This document shows, piece after piece, positions 1-11,551 of a DNA stretch of 64,000 nt. Source of the stretch: Ophioderma brevispina (lineage: Eukaryota; Echinodermata; Ophiuroidea; Amphilepidida; Ophiodermatidae); NCBI GenBank assembly GCA_023653785.1, contig JAMKCH010088417.1:1-64000 (forward strand). The letters run 5' to 3'. Under the pieces are notes generated by a model, which saw only the letters and a program-made list of their open reading frames with translations, was not told where the DNA came from and did no database searches. A program made the position numbers and the translations under genes. The stretch's first letter is position 1. Each line of letters starts with the position of its first letter.

Positions 1-807
1 CATTGTTAGTAGGTTCTATACCAAGAAACAGAGAACCATTTTTTGGACATCAAGGTCAGTAATTGTCAAGTGTAAGTGATCACCACATGGGATATGGGTA
101 GGCGGGATGTTTGTTTTTGCATAGATGAAAACGCAGTTCTTTATATTGCAATGCCCTAGTAATTTTACACGAGGTGGGGGGAAGGTAGTGCTTAACATAT
201 GATTTTTGTCACACATGGAGTATGTTACCTCTTAAATGAGAAGTTTTCTTTGTATGACAACTAAAATGATTCTTTTTTCCTTTGAATGCACCCCCCCCCC
301 CCCCCCCCCTCTCATCATTTTTCTGGAACTATTGTTTTGTTGCTACTATGTGTGCATTTGTGTGTGTGTGTTTGATGTGCGCATGTGTGCAGTGTTTGTG
401 TGGAATTGGAAATTAAATGTTAATGCGTAAAACAATGTGGTACATAAAAATTAAAAATGTCGGTATGACAGCAAAACAATTAAGTGTACAGGTTGGGGGG
501 GGGGGCGGGTTCTCACATTTGGAGGCAGTATGGTTAGTAACGCCTATAAGTCCCTCATTTTCAGGCTCTTTTTCAGTTCCAGTGACCCCCATTTTAGGAC
601 CATTTCATTTCCAGAGACCCTACTTTTCATGTCCAAAGCCATATTCTACCAATTTTCTTCAAAACTCCACAAAAAGTAGCTGGAAATTGAAGGAGATCGC
701 AGCTTATTCTAACAACCTAGTTTCAGAGACCCCATTTTTTGGGCTTCAATTCGCCTCCCCCCTCCCCGGTAAAGGGTTTAACCCTATAACCCGGACCGGG
801 TCGTTTT
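1..807. other. No gene; simple sequence and a diverged dispersed repeat
   Basis: No convincing coding region was seen. The stretch holds a pure C tract near 289-309, a TG-rich microsatellite near 360-390 and a G tract near 493-505. From about 505 to 770 there is CT-rich text with the phrase 'agaccc' recurring, which looks like an old dispersed repeat, but no second copy was found in this window to confirm it. Short ORFs here are low-complexity and start at random methionines. Confidence 0.5.
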
Positions 808-1128
808 GCCGGCCGACGGCCCAAATGCAACGAAGGGCAATCTATTTTTATTTTTTAAACGGCCCAGATGCAACGAGAGCCCAAGTTTGCGTTTCATTGC
901 ATCTCGGCCGTTTTTCCCGGCACAGGAATAAGTAGCGTAAAGTCGATAACGGCCCAGATGCAACGAAAAACATCGCGTCATTTTCCCGGAAGACGGCCCA
1001 AATGCACGAAAAAACATCGCGTCATTTTCCCGGAAGACGGCCCAGATGCAACGAAAAACATCGCGCCATTTACCGGAAAGACGTCCCAGATGGCAACCGA
1101 GAAACACCGCGTGCGAATGCAATAAAAA
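808..1128. repeat. 44-bp minisatellite, cluster 1
   Basis: Tandem units begin with GGCCCA(G/A)ATGCAACGA and continue with ACATCGCGTCATTTTCCCGG. Successive unit starts at about 951, 995, 1039 and 1083 give a period of exactly 44 bp. At about 889-912 a unit lies in inverted orientation (TTGCATCTCGGCCG), so it faces the forward unit at 866 and forms a hairpin. The array is rich in CpG compared with its surroundings. ORFs on both strands across it reflect the repeat and are not genes. Confidence 0.85.
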
Positions 1129-1130
1129 CA

Positions 1131-1159
1131 GGGTAAATAAATAAATAAATAAATAAATA
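1131..1159. repeat. (AAAT)n microsatellite
   Basis: About seven uninterrupted AAAT units directly follow the first minisatellite cluster. Confidence 0.9.
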
Positions 1160-1454
1160 GAATGGATGCGTACTGCACACTGATCTGCATGAAATTGTAG
1201 CTTATAGTTCGCCAGTCGATGGTGCGGCTATTACGCTACATCATAGTCGTGCGTGGCGCTATTATGCTACGTCAAGCTCTGGTTACGTCATGAAATACGT
1301 TTATGCATCATTAAAATAGCTTATCGAAAATGGTGGCGCTATCACCATCGAAATCGAAATTGTCTATGGGCATGTGTACACAGTGGCACCCGGCATGATG
1401 AAAAGCATTGCGCCTTATGCGGGCAAACCATCCGAAACGCAGTGAAAGCATCGC
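1160..1454. other. Spacer between the two minisatellite clusters
   Basis: Unique-looking sequence separates the clusters. It contains short phrases such as 'gctattatgctac' and 'gctattacgctac' (about 1227-1270), which suggest a small local duplication. No gene was recognised. Confidence 0.4.
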
Positions 1455-1790
1455 ATATGCTCGGGAAGACGCCCAAAATGCAACGAGGAACATCGCGTCA
1501 TTCCGTAAAGCGGCCCAAAGGCAACGAGGAACAATGCGTCATTTTCCGTAAAGAAGGCCCAAATGCAACGAAAGGAACATCGGCGTCATTTTCCTTAAAA
1601 AGACGGCCCAAATTGCACGAGGCACATCGCTTCATTTTCCGTAAAGACGGCCAGATGCAATGAGGGCCAATTAGAGTCATTTGGCGACCAAAAATAGTTG
1701 TTGACGGCCGAGATGCAAGGAGAAACATTCCGGACGTTACCACGTTTTCGTTGCGTCTCATTGCATCTCGGCCGCGTTAGGGAGTTCACA
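1455..1790. repeat. 44-bp minisatellite, cluster 2
   Basis: This is a more diverged array of the same unit as the cluster at 808-1128, with about six forward units of 44-46 bp. It ends at about 1755-1780 in an inverted unit (TTGCATCTCGGCCG), as cluster 1 also contains. The shared unit and the shared inverted unit imply a common origin, or one array split by the intervening 330 bp. Confidence 0.75.
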
Positions 1791-2860
1791 TCATAATAAC
1801 TAAATTACTTTTTAAAAAAAAAACCCAAGACAAAAGTTGCAGGAGATCCTGTATTGACAAAATTTTATAAGTACTTCGTTCGGTTTGACAGGCTCAGTGA
1901 ATAACACCTTTTTCATGAATCTGTGGTTGACAGGTGGGAAAGATTTCCTAAATAAATGGGGATGGGTAGTGAGTTGGTGGCTGACAGGAAGCTATACAAA
2001 TGCAATTCGCTTCATAACATAGATAGGGTTTAATAACTCTTGACATTCTGACCATATATAGCAGGTCAACAGAGGATGTAATTTTGCTTCTACAATTTCG
2101 GAAATGAAAAATTGGGGTAAGATGTCAAACGGAAGAAATTGCATTTTTCTTCAAAGTTGTAAATTAAAGTTGAGAAAACAGCAGTTAAGGTGTACTGTAA
2201 CTAATTTCTGTACTAATCTCCCTGGCCTGGCCATACACAAGCCCTTCATAATCCTTAATGTCATCTAAATTGTACTGTGTACTCCCTGAATATACCACCT
2301 TAAGCAATAAATTGTGCCAAAAAATGAGGTTTTTTTTAACATATTAGTTAGTCTTATAGCGTTTGCTGCCCCCTGGTGATGGGGGAGTAATGAATCAGTG
2401 GTTGACCAAGGACAAAGTCAGTATTACATGGTGTGGTGGAGTTGTTGGGTGATGGGTGGGTAGTAGGTAATTTGGACAGGATCCAATGGGTTGGGTGATG
2501 GTGGTGGAGCCAGTACTGGTTGATGGAGTAGGGCATCAGCAGGGGGATTCAAGTTGTTGCCAGTAGTAGCCAATGCATTTAATTTGGAGCAATTTACCGT
2601 ATTTGGTTGTTGTTTTTCTTGTATTTACTGAGGAGATTGCATTTTTAGACAAAAACCCCCCCCACAGAAATGATAGAACGTTTCAATTTTCTAAGATATC
2701 CAAGTGATCCCAAATCATATTTGGTTTATAAAAATAATAATGGCAATCAGTATGATTTGCACGGTCTTGACTTGCCATTAGCCAATTTGAGCAATTCTGG
2801 GGAATCCCTTTTCAATTTCTTTTTTTTTTTTAAATTAAAATGAAAAAGTGATTTGAATTT
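1791..2860. other. No gene seen
   Basis: AT-rich sequence with no recognised coding, RNA or repeat feature. A GT/GG-rich patch at about 2380-2530 (repeated 'gggtgatgg' and 'gttggg' phrases) looks like a degenerate minisatellite. Confidence 0.4.
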
Positions 2861-2868
2861 GGTTTTTG

Positions 2869-3057
2869 CAGGGCTAGAATTCGGGAGAATGCGAGAACTG
2901 ATTCTCATAAAGATTCTCGTAAACTGATTTGCGAGAATTAATGTTGATTCTCGTAAACTTTAACACTTAACACAGTAGTGAATTAGATGATTCACGCAAA
3001 ATTTGTTTTGGGGAATCAAGATGATTCAAGCATCCACAGCGAGAAAATTTTACCCCT
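2869..3057. mobile_element. hAT-like MITE (~190 bp)
   Basis: The element starts CAGGGCTAGAATT and ends AAATTTTACCCCT. It is flanked on both sides by the 8-mer ggtttttg (2861-2868 and 3058-3065), the target duplication length made by hAT transposases. Inside are diverged direct repeats of 'gattctcgtaaact' (about 2911-2962). There is no coding capacity, so this would be a non-autonomous copy. The terminal repeats are short and imperfect, so the call rests mainly on the target duplication. Confidence 0.55.
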
Positions 3058-3065
3058 GGTTTTTG

Positions 3066-3679
3066 GACTACTTACTGGAAACAAACTTGATTTTTTGTTT
3101 TGCCTTAACAATGAACAAATTTCGCTGGCTATAGGCCTATATCCGTAACATCCTTTTCGGAAAAAGACTACACACCTGACGATCACCGCAAAAAGGTGGT
3201 AGCATTATTTGTTAGATCGGACAATTTCTCCCTAAAAATAAGACGGGTCCGCTCGTGATTTTTGAAAAGTGGAAAAAATACAGTTAAGGGACGTTAGGAT
3301 ATGGGAATTATCACTTAGCATGCCATTTGTTGCTTGTACCTATAAGTGGTTTCACCTCATTGCACAACTCAACACCACACCTCTGGAGTAAGCCACAGCA
3401 TCCTTGATGCTCTCGTTCCTGTTTAGTATTTGAACTATGGTAACACTTTATTTAACTTTGAATTAAAATAAAGGAAAGCACCTTCTTATAATATAGAAAA
3501 TCTTCCAAATGTATGTCATGGACGTTACATTTGTGTAAATGTCATGGACGTTACATAATTGGAAGTTTCAACATTCGCTCATTCAAAATTGATAACCCAT
3601 AGGTATGTGCTTATTGCATTGCTTTTCAGTTTGTTTGATGCCATAGAATCTATTTTTGAAGTTTACATGATGTTTGAAT
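3066..3679. other. No gene; short GGACGTTAC repeats
   Basis: No gene seen. The phrase 'gtcatggacgttacat' occurs twice at about 3517 and 3540. Inverted versions (TAACGTCC, ACCGTCCATGACGG) lie near 4280-4305 beyond the adjoining foldback, so a larger inverted-repeat unit may run from about 3500 to 4310. Confidence 0.35.
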
Positions 3680-3684
3680 AGTGG

Positions 3685-4140
3685 TATTATTTAATAACCA
3701 TTTTAGGTCAAACCTGGGTACAAGGGCGCTTTTCTATTTTTTTTACACACGCTTTTGAAAAACCTACTCTTACATATACCACTATAAAGATAACCAAATA
3801 TGTGACATGCTCACTAAATTTGAGCATCTTATCTTTATTAGTTTGCCTGTAATATTCATTTGAATATTGCATGAATGTGCCCATTGAAAAGCACAGGGGT
3901 CAATGCACTTTTCCCCTGTACAATTCAATGCACTTTTCCCCGTACAAATTCAATGGAGTTAATTCCAAAATAAACTTTAATGCCTACTCACAAACTAAAG
4001 GGATAGAAGGGTGAAACTTCTTGACTCAGGTCAAACTTATGATTATCTTTCAGTTGTTACCTTTGGAAGGTAGCGTATTTAAAAAAGTTACGAAAAATAG
4101 TAAAGCGCCCTCATGCCCATTTTTGACCTAAAGGTCCATT
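3685..4140. repeat. Foldback element with ~50-bp inverted arms
   Basis: The left arm (about 3690-3745: TTAGGTCAAACCTGGG, then AGGGCGCTTTTCTATTTT) is repeated as a reverse complement at about 4085-4137 (AAAATAGTAAAGCGCCCTCA, then TTTTTGACCTAA). A related phrase, GAGGGCGCTTTTCATG, appears near 8519, so the family is dispersed. There is no coding capacity. A transposon origin is inferred from the arms; no clear target duplication was found. Confidence 0.55.
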
Positions 4141-7100
4141 TTTAGAATTCTAATTATCCAAATGTCATTAAACTTCAAGAACAATTCTCTGCATCAAACA
4201 TAATGTTTCAACATTACCAAACAACATCCCCTAATAACCCATTTACGGTGGTGTTTTAAATGTGTAAACAATCCAGGACGTACCGTCCATGACGGTAACG
4301 TCCATAACGCTCATTAGCATATTTCTAATTGTATATTATTTTTTCACATGTTATTATCTCCATATCATTACATTATTATAAACATTGTATCCTAGATGAT
4401 ATAATCAATTGCATGGTAGTAGTTACAGGAAAAATAGTAAATAAATCCATGTACGTTACATACTTCGGGGAAAATCAGAAGTAAAATTTGAAACTGAAAG
4501 AGCGCCCTCTAGATAAATGCATTTGATTAACAATGGTCTAAGTTTAATATAGTTACATAGATCTTTTACCTATTAAGGTTAGAAATGAATACATTTCAGT
4601 GGTCAATATAACATAGATACATGACGGAAATCTTTGACAGCACCACCTTTTTATAAACATTACAAAAATCTGTTTTCGTAAATCTATTTTTTTCCAAAAA
4701 CCATAAAAAATCAGAAAACACTGAAAATTGCAATATTGAATGCAGATTTATATCGACAAGGGTATCTTTCTTCCATGTTCAATGTTAAATTGTTGGTCAT
4801 TAAAATTAATTTCAATTTTTATGTTCACACCACCAATAAATTCCATTGGTTTAGTACAAAATGTCCCTAATTCAAACGTCAAAGTTCCATTAACGAAGCG
4901 ACGCAGTTGCTTTAATATGCATTACCTTGGATTGCTAAACCTCTGCATCCCATTCAGCAAGAAGGATCCATAAGTTGACCACAGAGTTTTCGAACTACGG
5001 AAGCATGAAGACAACGATGAGTTCCGATCCCCTCTGAACTGTGGCTTCTAGTCAAAATATTCCTATGGGATGGGTGTAAAATTAGTACTGTAATTACTCA
5101 GTAGTAAGCCTCACACACCTTTTTGTCTTGATATTTTGCTGATTTTTACCTTTAAAATAATTTCTAACACAAAATATGGCCCAGGAAGTTCCAGTTTCTA
5201 CTATTTTCAATTTGAACTTAGACGTCACTTTTTTTACCTTTTTCCCAAACACTTTTCGGCCAGAGGGTGCCAGACCAGATCTATTTAGTGGTGTGAAATC
5301 TACAGGCTCAAGGGGACATTGCCATGGATATGACCAATAATGTTTTACCTACTTTTTCAAAAAAATTCTGAGACTGTATTTTTTCCAAAACATGCCTGTG
5401 GAATTCAGCAAACTTAAGCTTAAATTGCTGTATTTCAACAGTCGGTATGCCTAAAATAATAAAAATATTAAAACATTTTGTTTTCTCAACTATGCATCAA
5501 CTTACAAAATTGTATCATCTTTGTGGTGAGATTTGGCCTCCTGAATTTAGGCCACTCAAAGAAATGTTGTACATGTTTCTATGGGAGGACATTCTATCAT
5601 TCCGTTACCAAATGCTTGTCTGCTTATTGTTTCGTATTTTAATAACGTAACATTTTTTTTCAAAACTCATGTGTTTTTTTTTAAGATAACTCTAAAGATG
5701 ACATTGTTTACATTTAAAGTAATATTGCCTCATAAAATTCAGAGTTTCTGCAAACGTATGTGAGGTGTAAAACCCATGTCCATTTTTATTGTCATTCCGT
5801 TACCAGCCTCCAGGGTGCAAAATAAGATTTTTAAAGGGCACCCAATTTCAAGGCAATTTTCAATTGTGTAAAAGGGCATCAATGCAATTACATGTTAATA
5901 AATAGGGCCAAGAATGGCAAAAATTTAGGGCATCAAGGCAACTGGTAGGGGCAACCGAGGCAATTTGCCTTCGGTGCCTTCGGTTATTTTTCGCGCCCCT
6001 GCCAGCCTCATTAATAATGCATATTTCCGAAACAAAAAATATTTGAAACAACTAATCACACATGAAGGTATGGGTAACGGCATAGTTTATTTGTATTTGT
6101 TGGCTCTAACCGTTTCAATATGTGTGAAAACACATCTAAAGTTCAAAAGTGAGTCAAACGTATTTCCGTTACCGTGGAATCGCCACATGCACACCAAAAC
6201 GCTGCATGCATTTTGTGCAATGTGTGCACGTGGTTATTGCGAACACAGGAAAACGCATGCCGTATGCATTTTCCCCACAAATGCACCCTGTTTTGAATGT
6301 TCTGTGACCTTGTGTTTTAAGGGATAGAGGATCAAAAGCTAAACACCGATTTTCTTTATTTTCAGATATATAGTAGTTTTCATCATCGGTGTAAATGAAA
6401 AGCTTGAATAAAAAATGAAATGGGTGTTCCAACCGACTTAGTTTTTGAGGTATGAGACGTGTTCAACAAAAACAAAATCAAATCGCATTTGTCCGGAGAA
6501 ATTTGTACGAGCCCTATGGGAAAATGAGAAAAAGACGCCATTTTCCTCATAAAAAATAAACTTACTTCTGACGGCAGATTTTTGTATTTTTTAAATTGTT
6601 AAAGACATATAGGCCAGATCTTTAAGGCGCATCGATAAAAAGAGGGGTCACCGACTTTTGTTTTCTAGATATCTGCCAAAATGTACCAAAAAATACCCTT
6701 TTTTCATTGTTAGTGCGTCTTGGTTCTTGTTGTGGGCGCAGCACTCTTCGCGTACCTACGCAACCGAACTCGCGCCAGGTATGCACGCATCATAACCCGC
6801 CCCAAAAAAACAGTGATTATGATACATTTGCGCTATCGCAATTTTATAATCTTCACAAGTGATTTCTATCTTATGTAAGAGTGGCTAAATAGTGATATAT
6901 AACAAAATTACAATTTAATTCAAAAAAGGGTTAGAAAAATTGTGAAATAATGTCAACTTCAGGGCACTAACTCAGCAATGTTGACTTTAAAGAAGCAACC
7001 AAACAAGTTTGTGCATCTGCGTGCAGGCTATTAAACATGCTAACAGAAGCAAATATGGACTTTGTTTGGCGATCCTTCCCGAATTTACCCTTGCTACTCG

Positions 7101-8270
7101 TGAGTTTCAGGATTAGTTTTTTTTATTTTGTGGTCCTCTCGATATTCTGAAGGTTCAATGTTCCGAAGGTTGGTTTTCCCGAACATGCGTTTTTAGCTTC
7201 GCTTTTTTAAAACCTTTAAAAGGTTGCGCTATTCCGAAAATAGGGTCACTATTTCTTATATTAAAAATGGTTTCACTATTCCGATAATTGGAACGTGTCT
7301 CTATTCTGAAGTGTAATGGATTGCCTTTTCCAGAAAATTAGGCTCTTTTTTCCAACTAAGGTTCGCTATTTGAAACCAATACCGTGGTGCTATATTCCGA
7401 TTCAAAAGGGGTTCGCTATTCACAAACTTTTTAATGAACAATTGATTTGAAGCAGACCATTTGTTATAAGACCAAGTTTTAGTTTCAGTCAGTGTTATTC
7501 TTAGTGTTATAGGGTACGCTTGCCAAATAATGTGATGGTGTCATCACCACCAAAAACAAGAAATTTTAGTCGTTGATGTAAATATTTTTTATCTCCGTTG
7601 CGGTTTTCTAAAAGGTTGAAATAATAGTGCAATCGTGGCATCGCGGCATCAAAGTATCGCTATATTCTTCATCAGGTTCATTGCGGAGTTCTCCTCTCGA
7701 TATTCTAAGGTTCATTATTCCGAAGGTTCGCTATATTCATCATCCCTCAAGTCTTGTAGCGAAGATACTTTGCTGAATGAGCTCTTGAACCTCAAAATTC
7801 GACGACCCTCAATTAAAATGCGCTTACACTTTCCTCCGATTTCTCCTGGTTCTCCGAAATGTTGGGGGTTTTTATGTGGGGTAGAAAGATGCCTGTAGTA
7901 TTAGTTTTATTAACGCGAATTTTGTGAAATTACCCGAAAAACACGAGTGAACAAAAAGCACACGAAATAATCCAAAACTAAACGAGAATCAAACTGCACA
8001 ACGAACATGCGAATGTAAAACTTCACGAAACCACGCGCCAGCGTTAGACGCATCTCAAGAAAACAGTCGACGCACATAAGCTAGTGTCGTAATTTCAGCT
8101 AAACTGATGCGGCAGCTGCACAATAGTGTGTCGTACTGAAGGACACCCTCTATCACCCTTAATTAGGAGTGGGCTATACGGAGGGCAAAATTCTTTTTTG
8201 GTTATTTTCATTAGGGCTGTGTTTCTTTGTATTCTATTGAACCACTCAACATGAAATGGCAAAATTTTTT
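4141..8270. other. Four kilobases without a recognisable gene
   Basis: I see no gene, RNA or well-bounded mobile element. Near 5810-6010 are AT-rich phrases and a CGGT-rich patch ('cttcggtgccttcggtt'). Around 7130-7440 the phrase 'ttcgctattc' or 'cactattccg' recurs about eight times with variable spacing, an old degenerate tandem repeat that partly reappears at 7690-7735. The ORFs here (up to 120 residues) have no family resemblance I recognise. Confidence 0.4.
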
Positions 8271-8274
8271 AGCC

Positions 8275-9109
8275 TCTGTCCAAGGAAAAGTGTCAGGCGC
8301 CCTCGGGATGAAGGAGTTTTGTCCTTTCTTTAATTTGGTGTTGGAGTGAATTTGAGCAGAAAATCCCTCTCTTATTACTCTTTTCACAGGTATTTTGTAA
8401 TGCTTTTGATGTCTACTTATATGTAAATGAGCTCTAGATAGCCGATTTTGAAAGTTGGATGAAAATTGGACATCGCATTTTCTTAAAAACTAACGTTTTA
8501 TGTCAAAATTTAGCGTGAGGGCGCTTTTCATGATTTTTCGCTTATGCTTTCTCATTTGCTGTTTTGAAGTTTACAGCCATAAAGGTAATCACAAAATTTG
8601 ACCAGCTCAAGAAATTTGAGTACTTTATTACAGGTAGTTTGTCTGCAGTGCTCATTTCAACTTTCATTTGAATAGGAGCATGTGAGAAATTTCATATTTT
8701 GTGAAAATGTGCCTAAGCCGCTTACCGCTTTGCCGCTCAGATGATGAAATTTACGTCACACTACGCAAAAATGTCAGAAACGCTAGCGGTGACCCCAGTG
8801 GCAAAGCGTCAAGCCAATAAATCGATCTCCATGCCGTCGGGCTGCCGCATTGCCCAAAGCGGCATATTGCATTGAGTTGACTTGAATTCAACTATGGAGC
8901 GGTGCCGCTCATGATGTAGTTTCAAGCTCAATCCTGCAAGTGGCATGTATACACCAAGTGATTTGCCGCTGAGGCGGCATGACACTATGTAATCACCTTT
9001 AGTCTTCCCAGGACAGGAGATTTACGCACATCTCATGTAAGTGCAACAAGCTTTGCGAAGGTGCGGCGCATACTTTGACGAATTACGCATAGCGAAACCC
9101 TAAAAAATG
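8275..9109. repeat. Diverged repeats, including a relative of the 3.7-kb foldback
   Basis: At about 8515-8700 the sequence shares GAGGGCGCTTTTCATG and neighbouring phrases with the foldback at 3685-4140. From 8700 to 8990 the phrases 'gccgct' and 'ggcggcat' recur in both orientations (about 8712, 8733, 8855, 8905, 8962), giving several potential small hairpins. No gene was identified. Confidence 0.35.
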
Positions 9110-9352
9110 GCTCAAAAAGGCAAAAAGTGCGATTTTGAGAGTGGAGCAAGCCAAAAATTATATGGTTTTTATGCTGGTTTGCATTGTATTGTTTGGACAG
9201 ACAAGTACAAAAAAGAGTGCAAACCTTGTTTTGAACTTGCCTGCTCTCCTAATCGTCCCTACATGTATGGAAAACCATGCTTTGATTTTCTGTCCTGCAC
9301 AACAGAAAATACTAAATCATCATCTTTTTACATGAAGATGGCGTACTTGGCT
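9110..9352 (+). repeat. Dispersed repeat, copy 1
   Basis: This segment matches 45780-45990 in the same orientation and 50705-50940 in reverse. Shared landmarks are TTTGGACAGACAAGTA, CTTGCCTGCT, ATCGTCCCTACA/TCGTTCC and CTTATTCATTTC. Copies 1 and 2 each keep an 87-codon ORF ending in a similar peptide (AYLAYSFRV versus AYSAYSLQV), but copy 3 is broken by stops, so I do not treat it as a gene. The repeat's 3' end is amplified immediately downstream. Confidence 0.7.
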
Positions 9353-10761
9353 TATTCATTTCGGGTGTGATCTAATACACTGGTAAGCATTTCAAATATG
9401 CAGAAAACCCGGGTTCAAAAAAGTTGAGGGCGTTTCTTTCAGGAAATGTCCTCATGTTTCTTTAAGTACTGTACAAATATTTTCTAGGCTAAAAAGAGCA
9501 CAATCTGTCTCACGTGTGTGGTCACATGACCTCAACAAGGTGCTGTTTTTAAACCACAATCACCCCATAGGGATGGGGGGGGGAAGGTTGCACCCCCCAC
9601 CCCCCCCCTCCGGGGAGCGTGAGAGGAGGTGCATTAGGGATTGCTTTAAAAATCCTCAGTTCAGGGAGCAATTGAGAATATTTTCCACTAGTACTGCATG
9701 TACATGCACATCAAAGGTGAGTTAAAATCACTCTCCTACAATGTACTTTTGATCTTATTCATTTCGGGTGTGATCTAATACACTGGTAAGCATTTCAAAT
9801 ATGCAGAAAACCCGGGTTCAAAAAAGTTGAGGGCGTTTCTTTCAGGAAATGTCCTCATGTTTCTTTAAGTACTGTACAAATATTTTCTAGGCTAAAAAGA
9901 GCACAATCTGTCTCACGTGTGTGGTCACATGACCTCAACAAGGTGCTGTTTTTAAACCACAATGCATTATGGGATTGCTTTAAAAATCCTCAGTTCAGGG
10001 AGCAATTGAGAATATTTTCCACTAGTACTGCAATGTACATGCACATCAAAGGTGAGTTAAAATCACTCTCCTACAATGCACTTTTAAGGATCTTATTCAT
10101 TTCGGGTGTGATCTAATACACTGGTAAGCATTTCAAATATGCAGAAAACCCGGGTTCAAAAAAGTTGAGGGCGTTCTTTCAGGAAATGTCCTCATGTTTC
10201 TTTAAGTACCGTACAAATATTTTCTAGGCTAAAAAGAGCACAATCTGTCTCAAGTGTGTGGTCACATGACCTCAACGTGCTGTTTTTAAACCACAATGCA
10301 TTATGGGATTGCTTTAAAAAATCTCAGTTCAGGGAGCAATTGAGAATATTTTCCACTAGTACTGCATGTACATGCACATCAAAGGTGAGTTAAAAATCAC
10401 TCTCCTACAATGCACTTTTAAGGATCTTATTCATTTCGGGTGTGATCTAATACACTGGTAAGCTTTCAAATATGCAGAAAACCCGGGTTCAAAAAAGTTG
10501 AGGGCGTTTCTTTCAGGAAATGTCCTCATGTTTCTTTAAGTACCGTACAAATATTTTCTAGGCTAAAAAGAGCACAATCTGTCTCAAGTGTGTGGTCACA
10601 TGACCTCAACGTGCTGTTTTTAAACCACAATGCATTATGGGATTGCTTTAAAAATCCTCAGTTCAGGGAGCAATTGAGAATATTTTCCACTAGTACTGCA
10701 ATGTACATGCACATCAAAGGTGAGTTAAAAATCACTCTCCTACAATGCACTTTTAAGGATC
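9353..10761 (+). repeat. Four tandem copies of a ~336-bp unit
   Basis: Units start with TTATTCATTTCGGGTGTGAT at about 9352, 9755, 10093 and 10427, giving periods of about 403, 338 and 334 bp. The first is longer because about 70 bp of G/C-tract sequence (about 9562-9640) replaces 'gcattatgg'. Each unit holds GGTCACATGACC, an inverted GGTCA pair with a 2-bp spacer. Units 1 and 2 also have CACGTG just before it, which is AAGTG in units 3 and 4. Units are roughly 97% alike apart from the insertion, so amplification is recent. A single diverged unit is present at 45990-46110 and in reverse at 50590-50700. Confidence 0.9.
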
Positions 10762-11413
10762 TCAAGCAAATTAGGTATGCTAATTAATATGCATATAATT
10801 GCTGTATCTTTGAAGTTTATTCTAACTTTGGATATGCAAAAGTCCTTAGTTAAATGAAAGACCGTCATGGCTTGCATTAAGTGGCTGGGATCAAAAGTGG
10901 GTCATGTGTCATGGGTTAAAAGGTCAAATGCCGTCAAAAATAGGTTTAAAATGTAAACCTTGTCAATTGTGGTAGGATGATGAAACTTGGTGGGTGTGGT
11001 CAACATTCAGTGCCAAAAATGTTGGTCATTTCAAGGTCATACAGTGTCGTCCAAGGTCAAATAACTTAAAATTGGCTGTATGGTCTTGAAAGTTGGTGGG
11101 TGTATAGACTGTAGTCATGTATCGCAAAGCAGGCAACAAGCGGGCGCTGTATAAAAGCTTACAGTGTATTATTATGTTGTTATTATTAAATAACAATCAT
11201 TGCCTATTTTTTTATTAAATAGAAGAAAAATACAAAATTAAAAAAAAAAAAAGGTAAAATTGTGTAATGGTTTTTTTCATCATTTAGTCAATTTCATGGT
11301 TATTATTTGAACTTGAATAAAATTTTAATGCATACTCTTTCACTTCAGAAGAGTTTGTATTCTTTAAAAATCACCCACCATTGTTTTGACTCTATATTAT
11401 TTGTCACCTGCAG
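10762..11413. other. Upstream of the first caspase coding exon
   Basis: Contains repeat-like text rich in GGTCA and TGGTGGGTGTGGTC phrases (about 10880-11110), an A tract near 11238-11252 and AT-rich sequence. The last 50 bp form the pyrimidine tract and acceptor 'ctgcag' used by the first coding exon, so the 5' UTR must start further upstream. No promoter could be assigned. Confidence 0.45.
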
Positions 11414-11551
11414 GACACCATGAATAAGGAACACAAACAGATCTTGAGGAAGAACCGTGTGAGACTTGTAGAAGATTTGCAAGCGGACTGGGTATATGAA
11501 CACCTAATAGGTGCTAACATATACGAACCATGGCAAACAGAGGAATTTGAG
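11414..11551 (+). CDS. Caspase exon 1: N-terminal half of CARD
   Basis: The ATG is at 11420, six bases after an acceptor 'ctgcag', so the 5' UTR is split by an intron. The 44 codons include RKNRVRLVEDLQ, the helix-1 pattern of caspase-9/-2 CARDs, then DWVYEHLIGANIYEPW. The exon ends in phase 0 at GAG before 'gtggga'. Reading on past the donor meets a stop after ten codons, supporting the splice. The start is chosen because this Met opens the CARD exactly as in vertebrate caspase-9. No frameshift is present. Confidence 0.9.

Noticed and set aside
9107..9370. 87-codon ORF shared in length with 45742-46005
   Set aside because: Both belong to a dispersed repeat; the third copy (50585-50955, minus) has stops in the same frame, so selection on the peptide is not supported.
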